From positions 43,641,701 through 43,705,700 of the forward strand of contig NC_052354.1 in NCBI RefSeq assembly GCF_009727055.1: a DNA stretch of 64,000 nucleotides, given 5' to 3'. Position 1 is the stretch's first letter. Every line of letters begins with the position of its first letter. This document shows positions 12,297-23,578 of the stretch, piece after piece. The translations under genes and the position numbers were made by a program. This DNA comes from Benincasa hispida (Eukaryota; Streptophyta; Magnoliopsida; Cucurbitales; Cucurbitaceae). The notes beneath the pieces are model-generated. The model saw only the letters and a list, made by a program, of their open reading frames with translations, searched no databases and had not been told where the DNA came from.

Positions 12297-14562
12297 TGTT
12301 GGGATTGGTGTAACCTAATCTTCCCGGAGTTCTCATAGGTTTTGTAAAACTATATCACATGTTTATGAATTAAGATAAGAGTTATTTTATTTGGCATTTA
12401 CTCATATCCAATAAACAAAGCTTCATGATTATGTAATGTAAACTGTAAGTATGTATATGAAATATACAAGTGGATATCGCCTAAGTGGATAACCTTAAAA
12501 AAGATCTGTAGTTATAAGAATTAAGGTGGGAATACTGATCTGATGACACTAATGGAGAACAACCCGCTTTGTAGAGGTTTACAAGTGTTGTAAACTACTA
12601 AAGAAGTTAGATTCCTAACATTCATGTGAAGTACATGTCGAGCGGGGTGTCTCTATACAAAGAGTTTGTATAAGAACCTAATACATGAGATGATCTAGAC
12701 TCGTGTATATAACGCCAATTGATACTTGAGACTTACTTCTTACCTAAACGGACTATAGGTGACATGACCTCAAATCTTGAGTTTTTAGGAAAACTCCTTG
12801 CTTTGAGGGTGTTCTTTAATAGTATGGTGAGAGTGGCAAGATTGCCCAACTCAACCATGCCTTACCTTTTTTGAGATTTGTCTGATTTAGGAGCTGGGAA
12901 CTCAGTTATTACAAGATGGAATTCAATCCTTTCTCCGAAAGAGAGGTAATAGATAGAAATTGCTCTTTAAGGGCTGATTTCGGGTCTTGAACATAGTGGC
13001 CACAACTTTCCTTTGGAAGAGAGAACTCAAGCCAAGTAGGACTACTGACTTAATTTTCATTAGAGGGATCGGTGGTACTTAAGAGTTGAATGTAACTGAA
13101 GGACATAATGGGTTAATGGCCCAGTTATACGTACGACGTGATCTGGAAGGGTTATCACAACTGTTGATTGTTATATGAATGACATAAACTAAAATATCTG
13201 TATAAAGCGAAGAGGCGAGTTGTCGATTTTAGTGGATGTGTCTAACAGTTAATCAAATGGTGGTATCCCAGTGACTAAAGATTTAGTTAGTTATTCATCA
13301 TACCGTTTGGAAGCTTCAAGCTATAGGTCCATAAGGTCCCTTGGTAGGCTCAATGGATCAAGTTGAGAATCAGTCTTGGGGTTGATTTGAAATGTTCAAA
13401 TTGACAAGAGAAAATTCGATTAATATATGACATGATTCGGTGTGATGTACAGATACCATTCAAATGGAGGACTAATGTAAATGAAGATTAATAATTACCG
13501 TGAAATTAGAAAAAGAAAACTATTGGTTGTAATTGTTCATTGGAGATGAATTATTAAAACTATAAAGTTATAAATATTAATATGGTAAGTTGGTTATCAT
13601 ATACATTATAATAATTAATTATTGATAATTATATCTTTTCTTCTCTAATAACCAATTGAGTGGTGAGATTATGGTTGTTTCATGGTAACCGTGAGATAAA
13701 AGACGAAAAAAGACCCTTTTCCACTTCCTTTTTCGTTGCTCAAAGCCTGGACGAGCACTGAGGCTTAGTCATAGTAGAACCGGGTTGCGCTGCTGAGTAA
13801 TTTTTTTTCGCTAAATTTAGTAAGATTTTGCAAGAATTGGCATTCTCGGCAAAGTACTTACGGAATCGTTGTCAAGTGAGAAGTGTTTCATCACTAAACG
13901 ATAGCTTAAAAGAGGAGACTAAACGATTGTGAAGTACGCTAATATGATAATTCACGTCAGTTGCTCGTGGCTAAACGATTGTCGGGGCTTTTGCTAACGA
14001 TAGTAGTTGCCTTCTTCTAAACAATTGAGCAATCGTCTAGACAATAGACCCTTTCTCATTTTCTAACTTGCTCAAAGTCTCTACCACGATAGTTGATTCC
14101 CGGTCTCTTCCTCGTAAACCATAGTTCACACTTTCTGGATTCTCATACGAGAAATACCAAGGTAGCCATTGTGGTGGTTTTTCAATCAACTGACTAAAGT
14201 TTGTGGTTTTGAGGCCATTCGTTGGGTTCTGATCTTGGATGAATCAATTGAGTTCCGTCTTTGCTGTTGAGTCAGGTTGTGTTGCGGTCGTTGTGTTTGA
14301 AGCTTTCATGCTACTGTGTTTGCTATCTTGGAGACTGATCGAGCATTTGTGATCACGGGAGTTTGAAGCAGTGAGTCTTCAAAGGTATGTTTCAATCTTT
14401 CTTTGATCTTCATTATTTAAGCATGATTGTGATTTCGTATTTGTCAATCTGAAATTAGTTTCCGTTTCGTGACTGTAATTTTGTTGTTCAATTTCGAATG
14501 GGAAGTTGTAACATCATTCCGCTTACTCAATGCTGGAAATCCTCTATGTATGATTTCCCTCA
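12297..14562 (+). mobile_element. LTR, inverted error-rich copy of 18050-20228
   Basis: It starts TGTTGGGATTGGTG and ends CCCTCA just before ATTGGGTATCAGAGC (a PBS with an inserted base). It is 2266 bp against 2179 bp for the minus-strand counterpart. Differences are mainly inserted bases spread evenly along the length. It shares the outer-LTR variants of 18050-20228, for example AAGCTTCATGATTAT where the inner LTR has AAGCTCCTTGGTTAT. A CGATCG cluster lies at about 13885-14060. Confidence 0.8.
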
Positions 14563-15385
14563 ATTGGGTATCAGAGCCCAGATTGTTCTGATATTCCAAA
14601 TTTCCACTTTTGTTTTGAACTTGTTTTTACAGTCGTGGTGCGTTCTACATTTACGTTTAATTGTTAAATGGTTTGTGGATTTATGATTGTGAGGAAATGT
14701 TTACGGGTTAATATGGCCTTGTTTAAAGCCTGCATCTGATTACAAAAGTGTATTTGTAAGGGCTCCTGTATTTTTGGGCATAATTAACAAGCACTCCAAG
14801 TCCTGTAATTCAAGAGTTGGAGTTTGTCGAGGTAGTTCATGATGAAGTTTGAACATTGAAGATGTGGTTCTCAGCAAGGAAGAAGAGCAAGAGTGGTCGT
14901 AAATCCGTGTAGCTCTAGGTAAATGATCATTGGGATTTGGCTAAATGATCGTGTAAGATTTTTCTAAATGCGATCATATTAGTAATTTACTAAACGACCG
15001 TTTAGCTAAATGCAAACAATGGGGTAAAGTGTATTGCTCTATCGGCGTGTAGCGTTTGGTTGGCCCGATCGCGGTGGACGCCTGGAGGGAAATGATCGAA
15101 TGCGAGCATTTTTTATGCTGCATTCGTGTAATAAAAAGACGCGTGCACTAAATGATCGCGTAGGTTAGCATAGCCTCCATCGCATAGTCACTTGACTAAT
15201 GATCACGCAGTATAAATACTTTGGCACTCACTCAGTGATGTTTAGACGATTGGCTTCACCGTATTGTTTTCTTTTAGACGATCGTTTAAGGTTTGCGCTT
15301 AGTCATTGCATGCTGCATGATCGCGTACTTCATGCTTCATTGCATAGTAAAAGGTACACGATCGTTGCAAACAAAAACTTTATTC
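14563..15385 (+). mobile_element. Internal region, inverted copy of 17256-18049
   Basis: This non-coding sequence runs from a PBS-like GGGTATCAGAGC near 14566 to the start of the next LTR. It is 823 bp against 794 bp in the right arm. CGATCG motifs are dense at about 14920-15370. No gag or pol sequence is present. Confidence 0.75.
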
Positions 15386-16765
15386 TGTTTGGGGTTGTGT
15401 GTTTTATTCTTTTTAAAATTTTTTTTCTTTCCCCGGAGTCCTCGTTATTTTGTAAAGATACAAACATTGTTCAAATGAATAACAATAAGTTTTATTTACA
15501 TTTCTGGCAGACTTACTCATATCCAAATAAACAAAGCTCCTTGGTTAATCTTATGTGAACTTAAAGCATGTATAATGTGATAATACAAGTGGATCATTGC
15601 TTTAAGTGAAACCTAAATAGGTCTGTATATAAGTGTAAGGTGAGATATCCTGGATCCTTGGTGACACAGTGGATACAACCCACTTGTAGAGGTTTCAAGT
15701 GTTGTAAAACTACTGAGATGTAGATCCTAACCCATCATTAGTAGAAGAACATGCGAGCGGGGTGTCCTAATACAAAGAGTTTGTATAAGACCTTGTAGCA
15801 TTGAGAATGAACTAGAACTCTGTTATATAACCCGTTGATTACTAGAGACTTACATCTCACCAAAACGACCATGAGGTGACATCGATCTCAATCTTGAGTG
15901 TTTTTGGGAAACTCCTGCCTTTGAAAGGCGGTTCTTTGATTAGTAATTGGTGAGAGTGGTCAGATTTGCCAACTCAACATGCCTACCTTTTGGGGACTTG
16001 TCTAATCTGGGAGCTGAGAACTCAATCCATAAGATGAAATTCACTTTCTTTCTCGAAGTAGAGACAAGTAGAGAGATTGCTCCCTTAAGGGTTGATTCCG
16101 GGGCTTGAATATAGTGGCCGACAACTTCTCTTTGGGAAGAGAAAGACTCAAGTCATAGTAGAACTATGACTTATGTTCATTAGAGGGATTAGTGGTACTT
16201 AAGAGACAAATGTAACTACAGGGACATAAATGGTTATTGGCCCAGCTGTACTTACAAGCGATCTATGAAAGGATTGTCGCAACTGCTGATTGGTTAAAAT
16301 AGGACATATAATATATCTGTGGTAAGAAGAGTTCAGCTGTTGGTCTTTAGTGGAGGTGCTTGGCAGTTGACGGATGGTGGATCCCATGACTAAAGAGTTT
16401 AGTCAGTTATTCACGTACGTTGGATGGCTTTGAGCTAAGGTCTCATGAGGTCCATTTGGTCGCTCAGTGGATTCAGTTAAGGATCAGTTCTTGGTGTTGA
16501 TTTGAAATGTTCAAAATTGACAAGAGGTATTTTATATATATGATATAATCGGTATGATGTATGAGATACATCTAGTGGAGGATTGATGTAAATGAGTTTT
16601 ATATTAAGTACCATGGAATAGAAAAAGAACTATGGTTTATATTGTTCAATGAGATAAAATATATAAAATATAGGTTATAAATATAGTATGATAAGTTGGT
16701 TATCATTTATATTTATAATAATTAATTATGATGAATTAATTTCTTTTTTCTTTAATAATCAAGTT
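15386..16765 (+). mobile_element. Inner LTR, partial, inverted error-rich copy
   Basis: The start is degraded (TGTTTGGGGTTGTGTG against TGTTGGGGTTGGTGTC at 17255 on the minus strand). It then follows the inner LTR of the right arm base for base except for scattered extra bases, for example GCATGTATAATGTGATAATAC against GCATGTATATGTGATATAC. It runs about 1380 bp into the LTR and stops at 16765, where the orientation flips. The right arm has only the first 490 bp of this LTR, so the flip point lacks about 0.9 kb of one arm. Confidence 0.75.
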
Positions 16766-17255
16766 CAAAGGCAGGAGTTCCCAAAACACTCAAGATTGAG
16801 ATCGTGTCACCTATGGTCGTTTAGGTGAGATGTAAGTCTCTAGTATCAACGGCGTTATATACAGAGTCTAGTCATCTCATGCTACAGGTCTTATACAAAC
16901 TCTTTGTATAGGACACCCCCGCTCGCATGTCTCTACATGAATGGTTAGGATCTACCATCTGCAGTAGTTTACAACACTTGCAAACCTCTACAAAGTGGGT
17001 TGTATCCATAGTGTCACCAGGATCAGGTATCTCACCTTAATCCTTATACTACAGACCTATTTAGGTTATCACTTAAAGCATGATCCACTTGTATATCACA
17101 TATACATGCTTAAGTTCACATAAGATAACCAAGGAGCTTTGTTTATTGGATATGAGTAAGTGCCAGAATTAAATAAAACTTATTTTATTCATTGAACAAT
17201 GTGTATCTTTACAAAATAACGAGACTCCGGGAGAATTAAGACACCAACCCCAACA
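16766..17255 (-). mobile_element. 3' LTR (partial) of a coding-less LTR element
   Basis: On the minus strand it starts TGTTGGGGTTGGTGTC at 17255 and is cut at 16766 by the inversion junction. It is similar to the outer LTR at 19750-20228 of the same element, with clear base differences. No good polypurine tract precedes it on the minus strand. Confidence 0.75.
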
Positions 17256-17264
17256 AGATAAACG

Positions 17265-17725
17265 TTTGTTTAGCAACGATCGTGTACCTTTTACTATGCA
17301 ATGAAGCATGAAGTACGCGATCATGCAGCATGCAATGCATAACGCAAACCTTAAACGATCGTCTAAAAGAAAACAATACGGTGAAGCACAATCGTCTAAA
17401 CAATCACTGAGTGAGTGCCAAAGTATCTTATACTGCGTGATCATGTAGTCAGTGACTATGCGATGAGGCATGCTAACTACGCGATCATTTAGTGCACGCG
17501 TCTTTTATTACACGATGAGCATAAAATGCTCCCATTCGATCATTTACCTCCAGCGTCCACGCGATCGGGCAACCAACGCTACGCGATAGAGCAAACACTT
17601 TACCCCATTGTTTAGCATTAGCTAAACGATCGTTTAGTAAATACTATATGATCGCATAGAAAAATCTACACGATCATTTAGCCAAATCCCAATGATCATT
17701 TACCTAAGGCTACACGATACGACCA
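17265..17725. repeat. CGATCG-motif cluster in internal leader
   Basis: Degenerate ACGATCGTTTAGC, GCGATCATTTAGT and related words recur at irregular spacing, for example near 17278, 17355, 17480, 17563, 17625 and 17670. This is the densest cluster in the window. Confidence 0.65.
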
Positions 17726-18035
17726 ACTCTTGCTCTTCTTCCTTGCTGAGAACCACATCTTCATGCTTCGAAACTTCATCATGAACTACTCGACAAACTC
17801 CAACACTTTGAATTACAGACTTGAGTGCTTGTTAATTATGCCCAAAAATACAGGAGCCCTTACAAATTAACACTTTGTAATCAGATGAAAGCTTTAAACA
17901 GAGGCAATTAACCCGTAAACATTCCTCAACATCATCCACAAACCATTTAACAATTAAACGTAAATGTAGAAAACCCACCACGACTGTAAAACAAGTTCAA
18001 AACAAAAGTGAAATTTGGAATATCAGAACAATCTG

Positions 18036-18047
18036 GCTCTGATACCA
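18036..18047 (-). other. Primer binding site, initiator Met tRNA type
   Basis: The minus strand reads TGGTATCAGAGC exactly, 2 bp from the LTR end at 18050. This is the standard plant copia minus-strand primer site. Confidence 0.88.
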
Positions 18048-18049
18048 AT

Positions 18050-20228
18050 TGAAGGAAATCATACATAAGGATTTCCATGAGTAGCGGAATGATCGTTACA
18101 AATTCCATTCGAAATTGAACAACAACAATTACAGTCACGAAACGGAAACTAATCAGCCATGCACAATACGAAATTACAACATGCTTAATAATGAGATCAA
18201 GGGAAAGATTAGACATACCTTTGAAGACTCATGCTTCAAACTCCCTTGATCACAAATGCTCGATCAGTCTCCAAGATAGCAACACACGAAAGCTCAAACA
18301 CAACGACCGCAACACAACTCGATCAACAGCAAAGACGAACTCAATGATCTCCAAGATCACGAACCCAACGAATGGCCTCAAAAACCACAACTTAGTCAAG
18401 TTGATTGAAAAACCACCACAATGGCTACCTTGGTATTCTCGGTATGAGAATCCAGAAGTGTGAACTTGGTTAGAGGAAGAGACCGGAGGAATAACTATCG
18501 TGTAGACGATTGAGCAAGTAGAAAATGAGAAGGGTCTATCGTATAGACGAATGCTCAATTGTTTAGAAGAAGGCAAACTATCGTATAGCAAAAGCCCGCA
18601 ATCGTTTAGCCACGACCAACTGAGTGAATTATCATATAGCGTCACTTCACAATCGTTTAGTCTCTCTTTTAGCTATCGTTTAGTGAAAACAATTCTCACT
18701 TGACAACGATCCGTAAGTACTTGCCGAGAATAGCAATTCTTGCAAAATCTACTAAATTTAGGAAAAAAATTTCCAGCAGCGCAACCCGGTTCTACTTGAC
18801 TAAGCCTCGTGCTCGTCCAAGGCTTTGAAGCAACGAAAAAAGGAAGTGGCAAAGGGTCTTTTTCGTCTTTTATCTCACGGTTACCATGAAACCACCAATA
18901 ATCTCCCACTCAATTGGTTATTAGAGAAAAAGATATAATTATCCAATAATTAATATTATTATAAATGTATATGATAACCAACTTACCATATTATATTTAT
19001 AACTTATAGTTTTAATAATTCATCTCATGAAACATATAAACCATAGTTCTTTTTCTATTTCACGGTACTTAATGTAAATCTCATTTACATTAGTCCTCCA
19101 CTTGATGTATCTTGTACATCACACCGATCATGTCATATATAATCGAATTTTCTCTTGTCAATTTGAACATTTCAAATCAACCCCAAGAACTGATTCTCAA
19201 CTTGAATCCATTGAGCTACCAAGGGGACCTTATGGACCTATAGCTTGAAGCTCCAACGGTATATGAATAACTAACTAAACTCTTTAGTCATGGGATCCAC
19301 CATTTGTTAACTGTTAGACACTCCACTAAAAATCGACAATCGCACTCTCCTTATACAGATATATTTTATGTCCATATCAACCAATCAACAGTGTGATAAC
19401 CCTTCACAGATCACTCGTACGTATAACTGGGCCAATAACCATTATGTCCTTGCAGTTACATTCAACTCCTTAAGTACCACCGATCCCTCTAATGAACATA
19501 AGTCATAGTCCTACTTTGGCTGAGTTCTCTCTTCCAAAGAGAAGTTGTGGCCACTATGTTCAAGACCCGAAATCAGCCCTTAAAGGAGCAATCTATCTAC
19601 TTACCTCTTCTTCGAGAAAGGATTGAATTCCATCTTGTATAACTGAGTTCCCAGCTCCTAAATCAGACAAATCTCAAAAAAGGTAGGCATGTTGAGTTGG
19701 CAATCTTGCCACTCTCACCCATACTAATCAAAGAACCACCCTCAAAGGCAGGAGTTCCTAAAACACTCAAGATTGAGGTCATGTCACCTATAGTCGTTTA
19801 GGTAAGATGTAAGTCTCAAGTATCAATGGCGTTATATACAGAGTCTAGTCATCTCATGGTATAGGTCTTATACAAACTCTTTGTATAGGACACCCCCGCT
19901 CGCATGTCTTCACATGAATGGTTAGGATCTACCATCTGTAGTAGTTTACAACACTTGTAAACCTCTACAAAGCGGGTTGTATCCATAGTGTCATCAGATC
20001 AGGTATCCCACCTTAATTCTTATACTACAGATCTTTTTAGGTTATCACTTAAGGCATGATCCACTTGTATATTTCATATACATACTTAAGTTTACATACA
20101 ATAATCATGAAGCTTTGTTTATTGGATATGAGTAAATGCCAAATAAAATAACTCTTATCTTATTCATAACAATGTGTATAGTTTACAAACTATGAGACTC
20201 CGGGAGAATTAGGACACCAATCCCAACA
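18050..20228 (-). mobile_element. 5' LTR of coding-less copia-like element
   Basis: A 2179-bp LTR that starts TGAAGGAAATC and ends CCCAACA on the plus strand (TGTTGGG...TTCA on the minus). It is inserted in a gypsy reverse transcriptase frame, which resumes at 20229 (AAAATGTGAGAGAGG...). The second TSD cannot be seen because the other side is lost at the inversion junction. A CGATCG cluster lies at about 18490-18700. Confidence 0.85.
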
Positions 20229-22185
20229 AAAATGTGAGAGAGGTTCGTTCATTTCTTGGTCATGCAGGTTTCTATCACGGGTTCATTAAAGATTTTAGTA
20301 AGATTACTCAACCGATGACCTCTCTCCTTCAAAAGGATGTAGCCTTTGATTTCAACAATGATTGCAGGAGAAGTTTTGATGTGCTAAAGAGTGCCTTATC
20401 GTGCACTCTAGTTATCCAGGCTCATTGTTGGGATCTTCCCTTCAGAATCATGTGCGATGCGAGTGACCATGTTGTAGGAGCAGTGTTGGGGTGGAAGGTT
20501 GATAAGAGTCATCACGTGATATACTATGCTTCAAAGACCTTCAACCTGGCTTAATGCAGCTCACCACGACGGAGAAGAAGTTTTTAGCTATTATTTTTTC
20601 TTTAGGAAAAATTCGCTCTTATATTATAGGATCTGAAGTTATTGTTTTTTCTAACCATGCAGCTCTACTCTACCTGATGTCAAAGAAGGAGTCCGTGCCT
20701 AGATTTTTTAGGTGAGTTCTTCTCCTCCAGGAGGTTAACCTGAGACTTCAGGACAAGAAGGGACACGAAAATGTCGTTGTCGATTACCTAAGCAGAATAG
20801 TAGTTGATGGAGGTTGCCTCAGTTCTGATGGAGACTTCCCTGACCACACTTTGATGTAGGTAGACGGTATTTCTATGACTCCCTGGTACGCTGATATTGT
20901 GAACTACTTGACCACTGGTGAGTTTCCTTATGGTATGGATAAACATAGACAGGATAAAATCAAGAGTGAGTCAAGGTATTATTTTTGGGAGGACCCTATT
21001 CTGTGGAAATTCTGTTCAGATTAGGTAGTTAGAATGTGTGTCTCTAATGATGAGTTCTTCTCTGTCCTTGAATTTTGTCATAAGCATGTATGTGGAGGAC
21101 ACTTCAGTCTCAAGAGAACCGCCAAGAAAGTTTTAGATTCTAGTTTATATTAGGACTCATTATCTAGGGATGCATATTTTGTTTGTAAAACTTGTGAGCG
21201 ATGTCAGAAATTTGGTGGACTGTCCCATAGGAATGAGATGTCACAATTCCCTATCCTATTTTGTGAGATATTTGATGTTTGGGGAATTGAATTTATAAAA
21301 CCTTTTCATTCTTTTTGTGAGTATAAGTACATTTTGTTGGCACTAGACTATGTTTCCAAATGGGTGGAAGCAAAGGCCACAGTTACTGATGATGCTAAAG
21401 TGGTTGCAGGTTTCTTAAAAACTAACATGTATGCAGGTTTGGCTTCCCTAAAACCAATGGGCAGGCGGAGATGCCAAGGATCACACTTTTGCGATTGATT
21501 CATTGCCTCCTTGTTGAAAAAGTACGATGTTCAACATCATATTGCCACCCCATACCACCCTCAAACCAATGGGCAGGCAGAGGTGTCCAACAAGGAAGTA
21601 AAGACCATTTTGGAAAAGGTGGTCAACCCAGGAATAAAGGATTGGAGCCTTCGACTGGATGACGCTCTATAGGCTTACAGGATAGCTTTCAAAACCCCTA
21701 TTGAGATGTCCCCATACTGGAAGGTTTATGGTAACGCTTGCCATCTTCCAGCTGAAATCCAGCACAATGATTATTGGGCAATCAAGAAGTGCAACTAGGA
21801 CTTAGAGGCAGCTGAAGAGGCCAGACTTCTACAACTTCAGGAGCTAGAAGAGCTGAGGTTAGAATTTTTTGATAATTCTTTGATTTATAAGAAAATAGCG
21901 AAGGACCTTCATGACAAAATGCTTGCACTCAAAGAGTTTCAGGTAGGACAAAAGGTACTTCTTTATAACTCTCGATTGAAATTTATGCCTGGTAAACTCC
22001 AGTCCAAGTGGATTGGACTATTTGGTGTTTCTCACATTTACCCTTATGGTGTAGTAGACATTGTTAATCTTAAGATATGGAAGGTTATTAAGGTCAATGG
22101 GCACAGGTTGAAAGTCTTCCATGATGGCGAGTCGTTGGACTGCTTTGACATCGCCTATCGGTTGTACTTGCCAGTTTACATCTGA
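20229..22185 (+). pseudogene. Ty3/gypsy pol 3' half (RT end, RNase H, integrase), decayed
   Basis: The frame at 20234-20554 covers the RT C-terminus (VREVRSFLGHAGFYHGFIK) and RNase H start (FRIMCDASDHVVGAVLG, YYASKTF). A frameshift follows near 20555 (TTTEKKFLA). The integrase core has IEFIKPF and DYVSKWVEA at 21238-21420, then [19 protein letters not shown] near 21550, an in-frame stop near 21670, and a C-terminal segment at 21880-22185 (FQVGQKVLLYNSRLK). The order RT-RNase H-integrase is gypsy, and DYVSKWVEA with the downstream ACATTGGGGACAATGT block fits the Tat/Athila branch. The N-terminal half is displaced by the LTR ending at 20228. It is non-functional. Confidence 0.88.
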
Positions 22186-23578
22186 GATTGAGCCATCACG
22201 GTCGAGCAACCGACCATAAATATTTGCGCTACCTGGAGACAGCCAAGATTTAAATTTACTTGCTTTCTAAGATTAAATTTCAATTCAGTATTTTCTTCTT
22301 TTATTTTTCATTTATCTTATTAAGCCTAATTCTTTCTATTATTCTTGTTTACTAGGATTTTTGGAGAAAAGAAGCTGAGCTGAGTGTCCTGCATCCTTCC
22401 TTCATTCCATTGTTCAGAGAAGTATTTTGATCCCTCGTACTTCATTTTAATCACATTGGGGACAATGTGTGTTTTAAAAGTTGGGGGTGGGATGTTTGGA
22501 TTTTTGGGCTATTTTTAGGCTTTTTTTTTAATGATATTATTTGGAGTCCTAGAGTGTTGTGCTCGGACAATGCTTGCTTGATTGAGTTTGTTTTGTTGTT
22601 TTGTTCATTATGATGACTAGTCTATGATGCACTCGTATGAATTATTTTTGCATTAGAATAGGTTAGATGAAAGGGTTCATAATTTTCATGATGTTTTTGA
22701 AAAGTTCTGCTTAATTTTTTTTTTTTTTTTTTTTACATCTCCAAGCCCTTTGTATATCCATCTTGACCTGCTTGCTTGCTTAGAAATTAATTATGAGACC
22801 ATAAGTTTGTTGTCACTCCAATAGGTCTTGGTGATAGATATTAGTCTTTTTGCGGTTCAATTTAGTAATGCATGCTTGAGATATAGTCAATTGATATCAT
22901 TGTCGCCTAGTAAAAGAAGAAGAAGAAAGAATTTTAATTTATGCATGTTCAGGGGTCTACTCCTCTTCTTCAAGGGTATGATTAACCTGAGGCCGCCATG
23001 ACACCCGTGGTTTCCCTCTGAGTTAAAGTATCCTAGAGGAATGAGTAAGCTTAGGCACTTTTGAAGAAAAATTGGCCCATAGTTGGATGACTTGCATGAC
23101 ATCCGTATGGGCAAGCCAAAACAAAAGTCGGTTTCCTGGATTAAGTTTCCCCTTTGAGCTTAAAAAAATAATAACATAAACGAGAAAGAAAAGCATGTAG
23201 TAAGGCGATGGATGACTAGATTTTGACCGATCCTATTTTATGTCGTTGCCACTTTGAATTTAGGAAAGCTAATTCAGGACTCTTCGAGCCAGTGTAAGGA
23301 GAAAAAAAATGGAAGATTCATAAGGTCATTCTGGGCTCACTCTTATTCAAAATAAGTAACTTTAAGCTTGAACATGCACTAAAAAAAATAAATGAATTTT
23401 CAAACCGTTCAAGAAACGATGGAATGCTTTTTGATTACCTGATCCATTGTGAAAATTAATTCTAGATTGATTGTTGAGGCTTAAGTAAGGAACATTCTAG
23501 TTTGACAAACTGATTATTCTTGCATGATTTCTTGTTTTAACTTGCTCGACGACGATCAAGAATTAAGTTGGGGGTGTT
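22186..23578 (+). mobile_element. Gypsy 3' non-coding region with two polypurine tracts
   Basis: Non-coding sequence after the integrase. It carries CACATTGGGGACAATGTGTG and a polypurine tract AAAAGTTGGGGGTGGG near 22477-22492, a T tract at 22719-22734, and a second tract AAGTTGGGGGTG at about 23566-23577 directly before the LTR. I see no env-like or other open frame between the two tracts. Confidence 0.75.

Larger units (their letters stand above)
17256..18049 (-). mobile_element. Short non-coding internal domain of LARD/TRIM-like element
   Basis: This 794-bp stretch lies between two LTRs, with a canonical PBS at one end and no gag-pol coding. It contains about fifteen CGATCG-type motifs (17265-17725), which lie about 320-780 nt downstream of the PBS. 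The element would depend on enzymes from a full-length relative, plausibly the copia elements here, since LTR ends and PBS are alike. Confidence 0.75.

Noticed and set aside
9485..16765. Independent second copies of gypsy and LTR elements
   Set aside because: They are collinear in reverse with the right arm, share its private variants, and differ mainly by inserted bases, so one noisy copy of the same sequence is simpler.
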